Source: an uncultured Clostridia bacterium
GTDB taxonomy: Bacteria; Bacillota; Clostridia; Christensenellales; CAG-138
Length of the DNA stretch: 64,000 nt
Assembly: GCA_947168565.1 (NCBI GenBank)
Contig: CAMVMM010000005.1
Coordinates: 1-64,000, forward strand
Direction: 5' to 3'
Shown: one piece after another, positions 36,036 through 45,029 of the stretch
Layout of the letters: each line of letters begins with the position of its first letter
How positions within the stretch are numbered: position 1 is the first letter of the stretch
Program-made: the position numbers and the translations under genes
The notes under the pieces: model-generated
Databases searched by the model: none
What the model saw: only the letters and a program-made list of their open reading frames with translations
Told to the model about the DNA's origin: nothing

Positions 36036-36111
36036 GAGGAAAATGAAAAATAATCGAATATTTTTTCTTATTGCATTATAATAGCATTATAATCTTAACC
36101 GGAGTTGAGAA

Positions 36112-36855
36112 ATGAATAGAAAACGGATTTTCGAAATCATTGAGAAAAGCGAACGCAAGGACGATTGGGCCGGTTCTGCGTACGACATTTTTATGATTGC
36201 TGTTATTGTTATCAGCTTAATCCCATTAGCTTTTAAAACCGAATCGCGAGTACTGTTTATTATAGATAAAGCAGCGGCATGTATCTTTATCGTTGACTAC
36301 ATACTTAGGTGGGTTACAGCCGACTATAAATTTCCAAATTTCGGAGCATTTGCGTTTGTTAGGTATCTATTCTCTTTGATGGCAATTGTTGATCTCATAT
36401 CAATTCTGCCATCATTCAGCATTATTTCCGGCGGGTTTAAGGTTCTGCGTGTATTGCGAATGATAAGGGCGCTTAGAGTTGTTAGAGTTTTCAAGGCTAT
36501 GAGGTACTCTAAAAGCTTTGAGATTATAGGAAATGTGCTGAAATCATCAAGATCATCGCTCGTTGCTGTCTGCACACTTGCCAGCGGATATATTCTTGTT
36601 TCTGCTTTGATTATTTTTAATGTTGAACCCGAATCGTTCAATAACTTCTTTGATGCAGTATACCGGGCAACAGCATCGCTTACCACTGTGGGCTACGGGG
36701 ATATATATCCTGTTTCAACTTTAGGCAGGATTATTACTATGATTTCATCAATTTTCGGAATTGCAATAGTTGCACTTCCGGCAGGCATTATTACTGCGGG
36801 TTACATGACTGAGATCAGCAAGCAAGACAGCGAAGATGATGGTACTGAAGAATAA
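36112..36855 (+). CDS. Voltage-gated potassium channel
   Basis: 247 residues with six membrane spans. S4 carries regularly spaced Arg/Lys (FKVLRVLRMIRALRVVRVFK). The pore loop has the selectivity filter TTVGYGD at about residue 195. The ending is a short acidic cytoplasmic tail. It is AT-richer than its neighbours. It would let K+ across the membrane in response to voltage. GGAG precedes the ATG. It stands alone between the MerR promoter and rpmE. Confidence 0.93.
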   Translation: MNRKRIFEIIEKSERKDDWAGSAYDIFMIAVIVISLIPLAFKTESRVLFIIDKAAACIFIVDYILRWVTADYKFPNFGAFAFVRYLFSLMAIVDLISILPSFSIISGGFKVLRVLRMIRALRVVRVFKAMRYSKSFEIIGNVLKSSRSSLVAVCTLASGYILVSALIIFNVEPESFNNFFDAVYRATASLTTVGYGDIYPVSTLGRIITMISSIFGIAIVALPAGIITAGYMTEISKQDSEDDGTEE

Positions 36856-36868
36856 TTTGATAAACAGA

Positions 36869-36898
36869 AAAAACCGGAATCGCTCGATCCCGGTTTTT
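36869..36898. terminator. Bidirectional terminator between channel gene and rpmE
   Basis: AAAAACCGG pairs with CCGGTTTTT across a 12-base loop. A and T runs on the two sides let it serve both converging genes. Confidence 0.88.
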
Positions 36899-36910
36899 CA
36901 TTAGCAGTAA

Positions 36911-37111
36911 TCAGTTCATGCCATAGCGCTTCTTGAACTTATCCACGCGTCCACCGCTGTCGACCAGCTTCTGGCGGCCGGTGTAGAAGGGGTGGCACTT
37001 GGAGCAGATTTCGACCTTGAGCTCGCCCTTGACGGAGCCGCTCTTAAAGGTCTCACCGCAAGCACAGCGAACGATGCTCTCGCCGTAGGAAGGATGAATG
37101 TCCTTTTTCAT
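36911..37111 (-). CDS. rpmE: 50S ribosomal protein L31, zinc-binding type
   Basis: 66 residues, a complete L31 with the C+ (zinc) form: CAC near residue 16 and CSKC at about 37, and [20 protein letters not shown] typical of the family. Many bacteria also carry a zinc-free paralogue used under zinc limitation; none is seen here. GGAGAAAA precedes the ATG. Confidence 0.97.
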   Translation of the reverse strand: MKKDIHPSYGESIVRCACGETFKSGSVKGELKVEICSKCHPFYTGRQKLVDSGGRVDKFKKRYGMN

Positions 37112-37293
37112 TGTTTTCTCCTGATTTGTTGGGCGAAGATCATCGGTTCACTCCGCCGCTGAACTCTTGACGATGTAACAGCATCATCAAGGCAACGGTT
37201 ATTTTATCATATTTGGAAAAGAAAAAGCAATACGAACAACGGCAAAAACGCAATATATTTTTGACGCCCGGAACGCGGGCGGCGCGAACGGGC

Positions 37294-38115
37294 TCAGCGA
37301 AACACGCCGTGCTTTTTCTTTATTCTGCCAAGCTTATTTAAAAGCGGCTTTGTGAGCAGCAGCAGGAAAAGCACCGTTGCCGAAGCAAAAACGAGGTTTA
37401 CGGGAAGGCCCGAGGCGTACACCGCAAGAAACATCTCCCACGTCACGTTCTGTGCGGAGGAGAAAACGACCTGCGTATCCACTATCTGCCCGTAGATGCC
37501 CACCGTGACGAACGCGCCGTAGGCGCAGAGCAGAAAGAGCTTTAGTTTTGTTGTTATCTGATCGTTAAAAAGAATGCCGGAAAGAAAGCCGATAAGCCCG
37601 AGCGCAAACATCTGCCACGGCGTCCATGGCCCCTGCCCGAAAAACATATTGGACACGAAGGCGGTAAGCGCGCCGGTGATGAAGCCCGCCTCGCTCCCGA
37701 GGGAAACGCCGGTGATTATCACTATCGCGGCTATGGGCTTGAAATGGGGCAGCATGTAGAACGCGGCTCTGCCCGCAACGCCGAGCGCAACCATCACCGC
37801 GATAAGCGTCAGCTCCCTTGCCCTTGGGCGGCGCTTTTCAAACATGAAGAAGAACGGCACCATCGAAAGCGCGATTATAAGCATTGAAACTATATAAAAC
37901 TGCCGGTCGTGCCATTCAAGCAGTCCAACGAGTATCACGCTCGGCACGAACACAAGTATGAGCACGGCGGAAACGATGCGCCGTATCAGCCTGCGCTTTT
38001 TTTCCTCCGCCGCCTGCCTTGCGCGAAGCCGCTCTGCGGCGAGTACGCGCTCATCCGCCGCAGGCTCGGGCCGGGCCGCCGCGGTATTCGGTTTTTCAGC
38101 AAATTCCTTTTGCAT
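37294..38115 (-). CDS. ECF transporter S component (likely cobalamin/corrinoid)
   Basis: 273 residues. A charged, Ala/Glu/Arg-rich cytoplasmic start of about 45 residues is followed by six or seven membrane spans. ARELTLIAVMVALGVAGR and the middle segment with LGSEAGFITGALTAFVSNMFFGQG are typical ECF S-component signatures. It follows the EcfA gene by 6 bases. Its position in a cobalamin-riboswitch operon with transcobalamin-like proteins suggests it binds cobalamin or a precursor. The sequence alone would not tell the substrate. Confidence 0.85.
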   Translation of the reverse strand: MQKEFAEKPNTAAARPEPAADERVLAAERLRARQAAEEKKRRLIRRIVSAVLILVFVPSVILVGLLEWHDRQFYIVSMLIIALSMVPFFFMFEKRRPRARELTLIAVMVALGVAGRAAFYMLPHFKPIAAIVIITGVSLGSEAGFITGALTAFVSNMFFGQGPWTPWQMFALGLIGFLSGILFNDQITTKLKLFLLCAYGAFVTVGIYGQIVDTQVVFSSAQNVTWEMFLAVYASGLPVNLVFASATVLFLLLLTKPLLNKLGRIKKKHGVFR

Positions 38116-38121
38116 AAGGGT

Positions 38122-39828
38122 TTATTTACGGTTTATCCTCTCTATCAGCTCGCCTGCGGTCACCGCGCCGTCCATCATGCCCCTGCCGATCCGCGCCGCA
38201 ACGGTGGTATAGAAATTGTTTCCGGAAAGCACCTCTTTAGGCGTTCCCTCGGCAATGATCCCGCCGTCGAAAAACATGGCGAGCCTGTCCGCATATTCCG
38301 CGCAAAACTCTATATCGTGCGAGATCAGCACTATCGCCGTGCCTTGCGCGGTCAGCTTGCGAAGCAGTGCGCCGAATTTCACCTTGAAAAAGGCGTCCAT
38401 GCCCTTTGTGGCTTCATCAAGAAACAGGATGCGCGGCTCCAAAACAAGCAGCTTGGCAATGGCCGCGCGCTGAAGCTCGCCGCCGCTTATATCGTATGGA
38501 TTGCTTTCCAAAATGCCGGAAAGCTCCATCAATTCAGCTATTTCATCAAGCCTGCTTTTATCAAGCTTATTCTTTTTGATCACCGCCTCAAGCTCCTCGC
38601 GCACGCTGTCGTGAACGAAGCTGAGTATCGGGTTTTGCAGCAGCACGCCCACGCGCCGTCCGAAAAGCTCCCCGTCCGAATACTTATCTATCGGCTTGCC
38701 GTCGAGCAGCACCCTGCCGCGATAGGGCTTGAGCATTCCGGAGGCGGTCATCACGGCGGTGGTCTTGCCCGCGCCGTTGCCGCCGATTATGCACGTCAGC
38801 TCGCCCGCGTTTATTTCGAGCGAGGCGCCCTTTAAAATGTCGTCCGAATTTCGCTCGTAGCGAAACCACACGTCGCGCATGGAGATAACGGGCTTTTCGG
38901 AGCGCTTGCTTTTCTGCGCTTTTTCGCGGGGGCGGGCGGGGGAAGGCGCAGCGGCCTGCGGCAAGGCTTTTTTCGCTGCGGCTGTTTTTTCCTCAAGTAT
39001 TCGCTTCAGATACGCCCTGCCATCGCGCACGGTGATGGGGGCGGGCAGGTCCTTCATGCTTTCGGTGCGGGTTTCGTAATAAACGGTCATAGCCGTGGGC
39101 AGCACGGCGGAAAGCGCGGGGTCGCGGCTCAAAAGCTCCGCGCAGCTTTCGGGCGTTCCGCTGTGGAGTATGCCGCCGTTTCGCATGAAAACGACCTTGT
39201 CCGCAATAGGAAACAGTCCCTCAACGCGGTGCTCGGTGATCATCACGGTGGTGCCAAGCTCGCTGTTTATGCGCTTGAGCGTGTCAAAAAAATCGGCGGC
39301 GGCGATGGGATCGAGCTGCGAGGTGGGCTCGTCCAGTATCAAAAGCCGGGGCTGCATCACCATCACTGAGGCAAGGCAGAGCAGCTGCTTCTGCCCGCCG
39401 GAAAGCTCCGAAACGGGGGAGTGGAACCATTTTTGAATGCCGAAAAAATTCGCCATTTCGGCAACGCGGACGCGCATCGTGCTTTGATCCACGCCAAGGC
39501 TCTCAAGCCCGAAGGCAAGCTCGTGCCACACCTTATCGGTGGCTATCTGCATCTCCGGATCCTGCATCACAAAGCCTATCTCGGAGGTTTGACGGCGAAG
39601 ATCCAGCGCTTCAACGGGCTCCCCGCCGAAGAGCACCGCGCCGCTGACGCTGCCAAAGGAGCTGAGGGCGGGCTTGAGCATCCGAAGCAGGGTGGATTTG
39701 CCGCAGCCGGAGGGGCCGGCGATAAGCACAAATTCCCCCTCCGAAACGGAGAGGTCTATATTCAAAAGCGCGGCCTTATCCGCCTCGGGATATGTAAACG
39801 TCAGATCCTTGATCTCAACAAGTGCCAT
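38122..39828 (-). CDS. Double ATPase of an ECF transporter (EcfA-EcfA' fusion)
   Basis: 568 residues with two ABC ATPase domains. The first has Walker A GPSGCGKST (about 39), LSGGQKQLL and LLILDEPTS. A Pro/Lys/Ala linker spans about 270-320. The second has GGNGAGKTT, ISGGELQRA and ILFLDEATKG. One chain thus supplies both ATPases that energise EcfT and the S component. It overlaps the EcfT gene by 28 bases and precedes the S gene. Part of the riboswitch-led operon. Confidence 0.94.
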   Translation of the reverse strand: MALVEIKDLTFTYPEADKAALLNIDLSVSEGEFVLIAGPSGCGKSTLLRMLKPALSSFGSVSGAVLFGGEPVEALDLRRQTSEIGFVMQDPEMQIATDKVWHELAFGLESLGVDQSTMRVRVAEMANFFGIQKWFHSPVSELSGGQKQLLCLASVMVMQPRLLILDEPTSQLDPIAAADFFDTLKRINSELGTTVMITEHRVEGLFPIADKVVFMRNGGILHSGTPESCAELLSRDPALSAVLPTAMTVYYETRTESMKDLPAPITVRDGRAYLKRILEEKTAAAKKALPQAAAPSPARPREKAQKSKRSEKPVISMRDVWFRYERNSDDILKGASLEINAGELTCIIGGNGAGKTTAVMTASGMLKPYRGRVLLDGKPIDKYSDGELFGRRVGVLLQNPILSFVHDSVREELEAVIKKNKLDKSRLDEIAELMELSGILESNPYDISGGELQRAAIAKLLVLEPRILFLDEATKGMDAFFKVKFGALLRKLTAQGTAIVLISHDIEFCAEYADRLAMFFDGGIIAEGTPKEVLSGNNFYTTVAARIGRGMMDGAVTAGELIERINRK

Positions 39829-40688
39829 CTGTATGCCTCAATGGAATTCATCATCACGGGTATGAGCAGCGTTAGCGCGTAGATAACGCAAAACGCTATA
39901 AAAAGCGGGGTTGCTTCGTTTGCCTTATACGAGGGAAAGAAGCGTATGCCAATAAGCTTGAAGTAGGAGGCAAGCGCGGTGCAGAGCATTCCAAGCGCGA
40001 GCAGCCCGCCCACAAGCGCATCCCTGCCGTCGAAGCGGTAGTTTGCAAAGCTCCTGCGCGGGTGCAGCCCATACCCCCTTGAGCGCATTGAATCGGCGGT
40101 GGTAACGGAGCTTTCAAGCGCCCAGGTGATGAGCGATGAGAGAATGCTCAGCCCGTTTCGCGCCCGCGCAAGGATGCTTCCGCCGCGGGTACCCATTCCC
40201 GCTCCGCGCTGCGCCTGCGCTATGCGCTTTGCCTGGTGCGAAAACAGCGGCACAAAGCGGAGCGCCATGGATAAAACGAGCGAGAGGGAGGGGGCGAACC
40301 TGCCGAGCAGGTAAACTATCTTGTCGCTTGTGAATATGGCGTTGAAGCAGGCGAACCACAGCACCACCGAAGCGAGCATTCCGGCGGAAGCGACGCCGTA
40401 CACAATGGATTCAAGCGTTATGGGGTTATGCCTTAAATAAAAAAGGATGGTGACGCCGGCATGGTTGAAAAGGGGATTCATCACGGCGGTGAGCAGCATT
40501 ACGGGCAGCGCAAATTTGAGTATATAGCCCCATGCCCTTTTGCCGCGAAGAATGAAAAGCCATGCGAGCGCGCACGCAAGGGATATGCCCAAAAGAACCG
40601 GATGCATCACAAGCATCGGCATGATGAGCGCGAACGCAAAGAATACGAACGCAACTATTGGGTTTACCGTGTCAAACGCATCGCGCAT
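39801..40688 (-). CDS. ecfT: ECF transporter transmembrane protein EcfT
   Basis: 295 residues, four or five membrane spans and a long cytoplasmic coupling loop. The coupling helices carry AQRGAGMGTRGG and ADSMRSRGYG, the Ala-Arg-Gly type motifs that dock to the two ATPase domains. It links ATP hydrolysis to toppling of the S component. It lies between the DUF4430 lipoprotein and the double ATPase, with an overlapping stop. Confidence 0.92.
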   Translation of the reverse strand: MRDAFDTVNPIVAFVFFAFALIMPMLVMHPVLLGISLACALAWLFILRGKRAWGYILKFALPVMLLTAVMNPLFNHAGVTILFYLRHNPITLESIVYGVASAGMLASVVLWFACFNAIFTSDKIVYLLGRFAPSLSLVLSMALRFVPLFSHQAKRIAQAQRGAGMGTRGGSILARARNGLSILSSLITWALESSVTTADSMRSRGYGLHPRRSFANYRFDGRDALVGGLLALGMLCTALASYFKLIGIRFFPSYKANEATPLFIAFCVIYALTLLIPVMMNSIEAYRWHLLRSRI

Positions 40689-40705
40689 AACGAGCTTTTA
40701 AAGAA

Positions 40706-41338
40706 TCAGGGATTCGGGGTCTGCCCCGCAATGAAATAGCTGCCGACATCCGCGCCGAAATCGCAGGTGTAATGCCACTCCACCGCGTCGCCGTCCTTTA
40801 AAATATACTTGCTGCAGCCGTAATTCGGAAAAGCGCCGTTCACGGAAAAGGTCCAGCCGCTGCCCTCGCCGCAGTCGAATTCATAAAGATTGTTTATGCC
40901 CTCCACGTACGCGCTGTCGTAAACAGGGGTATAGGAGTATTCCATGTGGATCTTGCGGCTCTTAAGAGTGCGCACCATCATATCGTAAACGCTTTCGCCC
41001 TGCTTGAAGCTGACCGTGCATTTTTCAAGCACTATGCCGTTTTCGGGCAGCACGTCCAGCTTATCGGTGTTGAATTTATCCATATTGTTCAGTATGGTGG
41101 TGCATTCGATATAGAGCGTGCAGGAAAGCTCCTCGTCCGCTCCCGAAGAAGGAGAGGCCGAGGGTAATGGGGATGAGCCTTGATTTTCGCCGTTTTTTAC
41201 GCCGCAGGCGAAGGAAAGGGATGCGGCAAGCAGCACAAGGCATAAAAAACAAAGCAGCATTGGTCTGCCGTGGGCAGTACCGACGCTTGCCTTGCGATTG
41301 GTTTTATTTTCAGCAGATGAACGAGTAAATTTTATCAT
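40706..41338 (-). CDS. DUF4430 lipoprotein (transcobalamin C-terminal-like domain)
   Basis: 210 residues if started at ATG 41338. The signal region ends in lipobox LSFAC. A Ser/Pro linker precedes a single DUF4430 domain with the hallmark GWTFSVNGAFPNYGCSKY and DGDAVEWHYTCD. DUF4430 corresponds to the beta domain of intrinsic factor and transcobalamin. As a lipoprotein it would be held at the membrane next to the ECF transporter. No good Shine-Dalgarno is seen at 41338, so the exact start is uncertain. Confidence 0.85.
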   Translation of the reverse strand: MIKFTRSSAENKTNRKASVGTAHGRPMLLCFLCLVLLAASLSFACGVKNGENQGSSPLPSASPSSGADEELSCTLYIECTTILNNMDKFNTDKLDVLPENGIVLEKCTVSFKQGESVYDMMVRTLKSRKIHMEYSYTPVYDSAYVEGINNLYEFDCGEGSGWTFSVNGAFPNYGCSKYILKDGDAVEWHYTCDFGADVGSYFIAGQTPNP

Positions 41339-41414
41339 AAACAGAAATAATTCGCAGCAGCTTTCTTTGAGCGGAGGATGAGCGCTGCTTTGCTCACCCT
41401 CCGCGGATAATTCG

Positions 41415-43064
41415 TTACTGATCGCGCTTGCGCGAGGATATGATAAGGAAGATGCCCGCCACAAGCAGTATGCCGCCTATGCCCACGGGAATGAGCCACT
41501 TCAGCTTCTCTCTGCGGATGCTGTTGTTGCCCTTCCAGTCGCTGCCGGTGATATCGATCGGATCGAAGGTCACGTCGGGCACCTCGGTAGGCTCGGGAGT
41601 GTCCGCAGGCGGTGTATCCGCGGGATCCGGCGTTTCGGTGGGCTCGGGAGTATCGGAAACCTCGGGGGTGGGCTCCTCGGTAGGCTCGTCCGAAAGCTCC
41701 GGAGTCACGCTCGGCTCCTCGGTGAGCTCGGGAGTGGGGTCATCGGTAGGGATGCCGGTTGGAATATCGGTCGGAATATCGGTTGGCGCGTCGCTGGGTA
41801 TGGACGCAGTGGGCGTCGGAGTGGGACGCGGCGTGGGCGTCGGAGTGGGACGCGGAGTAGGCGTCGGGGTGGGACGCGGCGTGGGCGTCGGAGTGGGACG
41901 CGGCGTAGGCGTCGGAGTCGGACGCGGCGTAGGCGTCGGGGTGGGACGCGGCGTAGGCGACGGCGTAGGCGTCGGAGTGGGCGTCGGGGTGGGACGCGGT
42001 GTAGGCGTCGGCGTGGGCTCGGGAGTGGGCGTTGGAGGCATGGTGATCGGCGGTTCGATCGGAGAATGGCTGAAATCAACGTCGTTCATATTGAAAAGCG
42101 TGTTGCGGCCGCGCAGGAATCTGTCGTAAGCGCAAAGCGCATACGCCGCCTGCTCGCTCGCCATGCCGTTCACTACGCCGCCAATCGTGTGTGAAAAGCC
42201 GGTTCCCGTGAAGAAGGAGAGAAGCGCATCCACAACCGATTTGCCATTTTTTGTGAATCTTGAATCGCTGCCGGCGTCTATATTCATGGCGCTGAGGGCA
42301 ACCATCACCTGAGAGCAGCTTTCGGAGCAGGCGGTGCCGAAGCTTGAAAAGCCTCCGTTCGCATCCTGCATTTCGGACAGAATGCGAATGCCCCTGTTCA
42401 CGGCGTCACGCGCGGCGGAATAATTCGCAAGCGCGGTGATCGCCATCGCGGTCACGTCCGGATCGGGATTGTTTCCCGCAAGCGCCCAGCCGCCGCCGGG
42501 GATCTCACGCTCAAGAATAAAATCGATGCACCGGGTCTTAAGGGAGCTCATGCCGTAGGCGCTGTTTGAATTGAGCGCGATCAAAGCGAAGATCGCACCG
42601 TTTATGCCCTGACGCCTGACGTAATCAAAATCGGAAAGCGGGTAGGTAAGATCGTACCCCGCAACGCTGCGCGCATCGCGGCCGATGGAGGTAAGCGCTA
42701 TGATAACGCGCGAATTTTCGGTGGATTTGGTGGAATCAAGCCTGCCGGAGCCCGCTTCGCGCACCATGCGCTCGATCTGGGAATAATAGGCGGAAGCATA
42801 GTTGCTGTCCGGCTGAAGCCTGCCGCTTCTTGCAAGGGCAAACACCTTCCACTCGCCGCCGATGCTTCCGTACACGGGCGCGCCGCTCGAATAGAGGTAG
42901 TTCAAAACGCTGTTGTACTGCTGGGTGTATGATACTGCTATGGACTCCTGCGCGCTTTCGGCCCGAACCGCGGTTGAAAAGGGTGCGGCGGCAATAAACA
43001 ATGCCAGCAAAAGCGGCAGCGCGCGGGTGAATACAGCTCCGAGTTTATGTATGATGCGTTTCAA
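41415..43064 (-). CDS. Membrane-anchored alpha/alpha-toroid protein (intrinsic-factor alpha-like)
   Basis: 549 residues. A signal peptide (1-34) is followed by an alpha/alpha-toroid of the prenyltransferase/squalene-cyclase superfamily (about 45-330). Repeats include GGGWALAGNNPDPDVTAMAITAL and DANGGFSSFGT...CSQVMVAL (fragments). A long PT/PR-rich spacer lies at about 345-420, then an acidic TDIP/TPEPTE region. One membrane span near the C-terminus ends in SSRKRDQ; no LPxTG. The toroid matches the alpha domain of cobalamin-binding intrinsic factor/transcobalamin. GAGGTGG precedes the ATG. Confidence 0.85.
   Translation of the reverse strand: MKRIIHKLGAVFTRALPLLLALFIAAAPFSTAVRAESAQESIAVSYTQQYNSVLNYLYSSGAPVYGSIGGEWKVFALARSGRLQPDSNYASAYYSQIERMVREAGSGRLDSTKSTENSRVIIALTSIGRDARSVAGYDLTYPLSDFDYVRRQGINGAIFALIALNSNSAYGMSSLKTRCIDFILEREIPGGGWALAGNNPDPDVTAMAITALANYSAARDAVNRGIRILSEMQDANGGFSSFGTACSESCSQVMVALSAMNIDAGSDSRFTKNGKSVVDALLSFFTGTGFSHTIGGVVNGMASEQAAYALCAYDRFLRGRNTLFNMNDVDFSHSPIEPPITMPPTPTPEPTPTPTPRPTPTPTPTPTPSPTPRPTPTPTPRPTPTPTPRPTPTPTPRPTPTPTPRPTPTPTPRPTPTPTASIPSDAPTDIPTDIPTGIPTDDPTPELTEEPSVTPELSDEPTEEPTPEVSDTPEPTETPDPADTPPADTPEPTEVPDVTFDPIDITGSDWKGNNSIRREKLKWLIPVGIGGILLVAGIFLIISSRKRDQ
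41808..42040 (-). repeat. 24-bp repeats encoding the PTPTPTPR spacer
   Basis: About nine imperfect copies of a 24-base unit (plus strand GGCGTAGGCGTCGGAGTGGG and similar). They encode an extended Pro/Thr/Arg stalk that would lift the toroid away from the membrane through the cell wall. The opposite strand reads as a false Gly/Val open frame. Confidence 0.9.
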
Positions 43065-43174
43065 ATTATTCCACCTCGTGAGTTAAAAAGTATTTACCGA
43101 ACCGGTCGGGGGAGGAAGCTGCGAATCCCCCCGGCGGCCCTCATGGGACAGCCGGGGAGCGAAGAATACGGTTT

Positions 43175-44212
43175 TTATGCAAGGTTGAGCGCTATGCGCA
43201 TGGCAAGCAGCGCGTCGTAGGTAAGCACGCTGCCGTCGCCGTTCACGTCCGCAGATTCAAGCGCATCGCCCTCAAGCAGCTCGGTGCCCATTGAATGGCG
43301 CAGGATGGCAAGCGCGTCGCTGATGGTAACGCTGCCGCTGCCGTCCACGTCGCCGGGAAGCGCGCCGCCGGAAAGAGCGGCGATAAGCGCGTCAAGCGCC
43401 TCGTCGATGGCGGTCTGATCGCTTGAAAGATCGGTCACCACATCCATAAAAGCGTTATAGGCCTCGTTTGCGGTGCCGCCCACATCAACCTTGGCGGCAA
43501 GCTCGGGGTCTGCGGCGATCTCGGCAAGAAGTGCGCTCGCCGCATCGCGGTCAACGCCGAAGGAGGGGTTATCGAAGGGAGCGAACATACCCCAGCCGTC
43601 GTTGATGCCGATGTCCATGCCCCAGCCGTAGATGGAGTACATCCAGCGGTAAACGTGGCCGTCCTCAACGGTAACGCCGTCCGCGCCAACGCTGGCGGAT
43701 ACATTGTTGTCCACGAACATCCAGCCGGAATAATAGGTGTATTCCTGCTGAGAAAGGATGCCGTCGCCGTTTTCGGGGTTGTACCAGCCGTCGCCGTCGT
43801 CGTTGTAGCAGCCGTAGTTGTTTTCAAGCTCGGGAGCGAGATAGTCGGGAACCACGATCTCCGCGCCGCTTGCAAGCTGCTCGCACTCGATGCCGTTGAG
43901 GTAGAAGCCGTACTGGCTGTTCTGATAGTCGCCGCCAACGCCGGCGGTCTCAAGCAGGCGAATGGTTACGTCCGCAACGGTTTCGCCGCTGCGATAGGGC
44001 ACGAGGGTGGGCTCGACGACATAGCCCCAGCCGAGCACGAACGCCTCGAAATCGACCACAACGAAGCCGTCGTAGCCTTCGGGAACTTCGGGAGAGGCGA
44101 GGGGAGCATCAGCAGAGATGCGGGGAGCCCCGGCGGAAACGCTGCCGAAGGCAAGGCTGAGAAGGAGCGCCGCGCAAAGAAGCATGGCAAAGAGTTTTTT
44201 GTAGAGTTTCAT
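43175..44212 (-). CDS. Secreted DUF4430-dockerin protein
   Basis: 345 residues. Signal peptide (1-27), DUF4430 domain (about 35-190, with SGETVADVTIRLLETAG, YGFYLNGIEC and YSGWMFVDNN), a helical linker, and a type I dockerin at the C-terminus. The dockerin has two Ca2+-binding loops, GDVDGSGSVTISDALAI and ADVNGDGSVLTYDALLA. The ATG at 44212 has GGAGG 10 bases upstream. It is the first gene after the cobalamin riboswitch. The dockerin should hold it to a cohesin-bearing surface protein not found in this window. A corrinoid-binding role is inferred from DUF4430 and the riboswitch. Confidence 0.9.
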   Translation of the reverse strand: MKLYKKLFAMLLCAALLLSLAFGSVSAGAPRISADAPLASPEVPEGYDGFVVVDFEAFVLGWGYVVEPTLVPYRSGETVADVTIRLLETAGVGGDYQNSQYGFYLNGIECEQLASGAEIVVPDYLAPELENNYGCYNDDGDGWYNPENGDGILSQQEYTYYSGWMFVDNNVSASVGADGVTVEDGHVYRWMYSIYGWGMDIGINDGWGMFAPFDNPSFGVDRDAASALLAEIAADPELAAKVDVGGTANEAYNAFMDVVTDLSSDQTAIDEALDALIAALSGGALPGDVDGSGSVTISDALAILRHSMGTELLEGDALESADVNGDGSVLTYDALLAMRIALNLA

Positions 44213-44359
44213 TTTACAGTACCTCCGTGTATTTTCTTTGGGGTCTACAAGCCCCATGCGGCAATACGGAAGCACTGCGTCTTGGCGCGGAAGCTCGGCA
44301 AAACCGAGCCGGCGCCGCTCAAACAAGCCGCTTCTTCCCGAAAGCCGCCTTGACAGGGT

Positions 44360-44559
44360 GATACGGCAGGTCTCCTGGCTTGCGGATAAGCCTAATCGCC
44401 CCGCCTTCCCATGCAAAAAGCAAAGTGGCGGTATGGGGCTTTCGTGACCGGTTACAGTAGCGGGGTCTGCTGCGGATTCGCACCGCATTCCCTATTGACC
44501 CGCGGAGAATGATTTGATATTACATCATATCGAATCAAAAACCGCATTGGGACCGTATC
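44360..44559 (-). promoter_or_regulatory. Cobalamin riboswitch
   Basis: Minus strand. The B12-box AAGCCAGGAGACCTGCC lies at 44381-44365. Core elements GGGAATGCGGTGCGAATCCGC, CCGCTACTGTAACCGG and CGCCACT are clear. A closing P1 stem pairs GATACGG (44559-44553) with CCGTATC (44366-44360). Binding of cobalamin normally switches off the downstream genes. No T-run is seen before the ATG at 44212, so control could be at translation; this is not decided. Confidence 0.95.
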
Positions 44560-44578
44560 TGCCTATTCAATTAACCTG

Positions 44579-44607
44579 AGTATAGCAAAACGGCGGCAGT
44601 TTGTCAA
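44579..44607 (-). promoter_or_regulatory. Promoter of the riboswitch-led operon
   Basis: Minus strand: consensus -35 TTGACA (44607-44602), a 17-base spacer, -10 TATACT (44584-44579). Confidence 0.9.
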
Positions 44608-44694
44608 CAATATTCGGCAGTTTCCCGCCCTATATGAAGAGGTAAGAATTGGCAGGGAACGAGGGAGGGATGGCCTTCAGAGCAAAATGAAAAA

Positions 44695-44722
44695 GAAAAA
44701 GCCCCGCCTGAAGCGGAGCTTT
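44695..44722 (-). terminator. Terminator of tRNA-Glu
   Basis: Minus strand AAGCTCCGC...GCGGGGCTT with a bulge, followed by a T-run, right after the tRNA 3' end. Confidence 0.8.
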
Positions 44723-44724
44723 GG

Positions 44725-44797
44725 CACCCAGTAGGGGAGTCGAACCCCTGCCGCCGCCGTGAGAGGGCGGTGTCCTAGGCCACTAGACGAACTGGGC
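44725..44797 (-). tRNA. tRNA-Glu (anticodon CTC)
   Basis: 73 nt on the minus strand. Acceptor GCCCAGT/ACTGGGT with a G discriminator. The D-arm has GTCTAGTGGCCTAGGAC, the anticodon loop CTCTCAC sits in a CCGCC/GGCGG stem, and the T-arm is AGGGGTTCGACTCCCCT. CCA is not encoded. It reads GAG codons. Confidence 0.97.
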
Positions 44798-44816
44798 AAA
44801 TCTCGATTGCTTAGTT

Positions 44817-44845
44817 ATTATACACGAACCGGCGGCGCTTGTCAA
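44817..44845 (-). promoter_or_regulatory. Promoter of tRNA-Glu
   Basis: Minus strand: -35 TTGACA (44845-44840), 17-base spacer, -10 TATAAT (44822-44817), about 20 bases before the tRNA. Confidence 0.92.
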
Positions 44846-45029
44846 TAGTTTTTTTGCAAAAAATAGTATATTGTGAAAACGGGCGTGAACGGGGGATAAG
44901 TAAGCGCAGGGAGGATGAAATGCGCATCGGTTTATGGTATAATAAGGCGGCAGGAGCGGTCTGTAAAAGCCGCGCCCCGGCATCAAGCCGTAATTATAAA
45001 GAGTTGTTTGGAAAAACAGGGGTAAAAGT

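Noticed and set aside
41428-42129. Plus-strand open frame with Gly/Val repeats
   Set aside because: It is the complement of the Pro/Thr repeat of the toroid protein; no start site.
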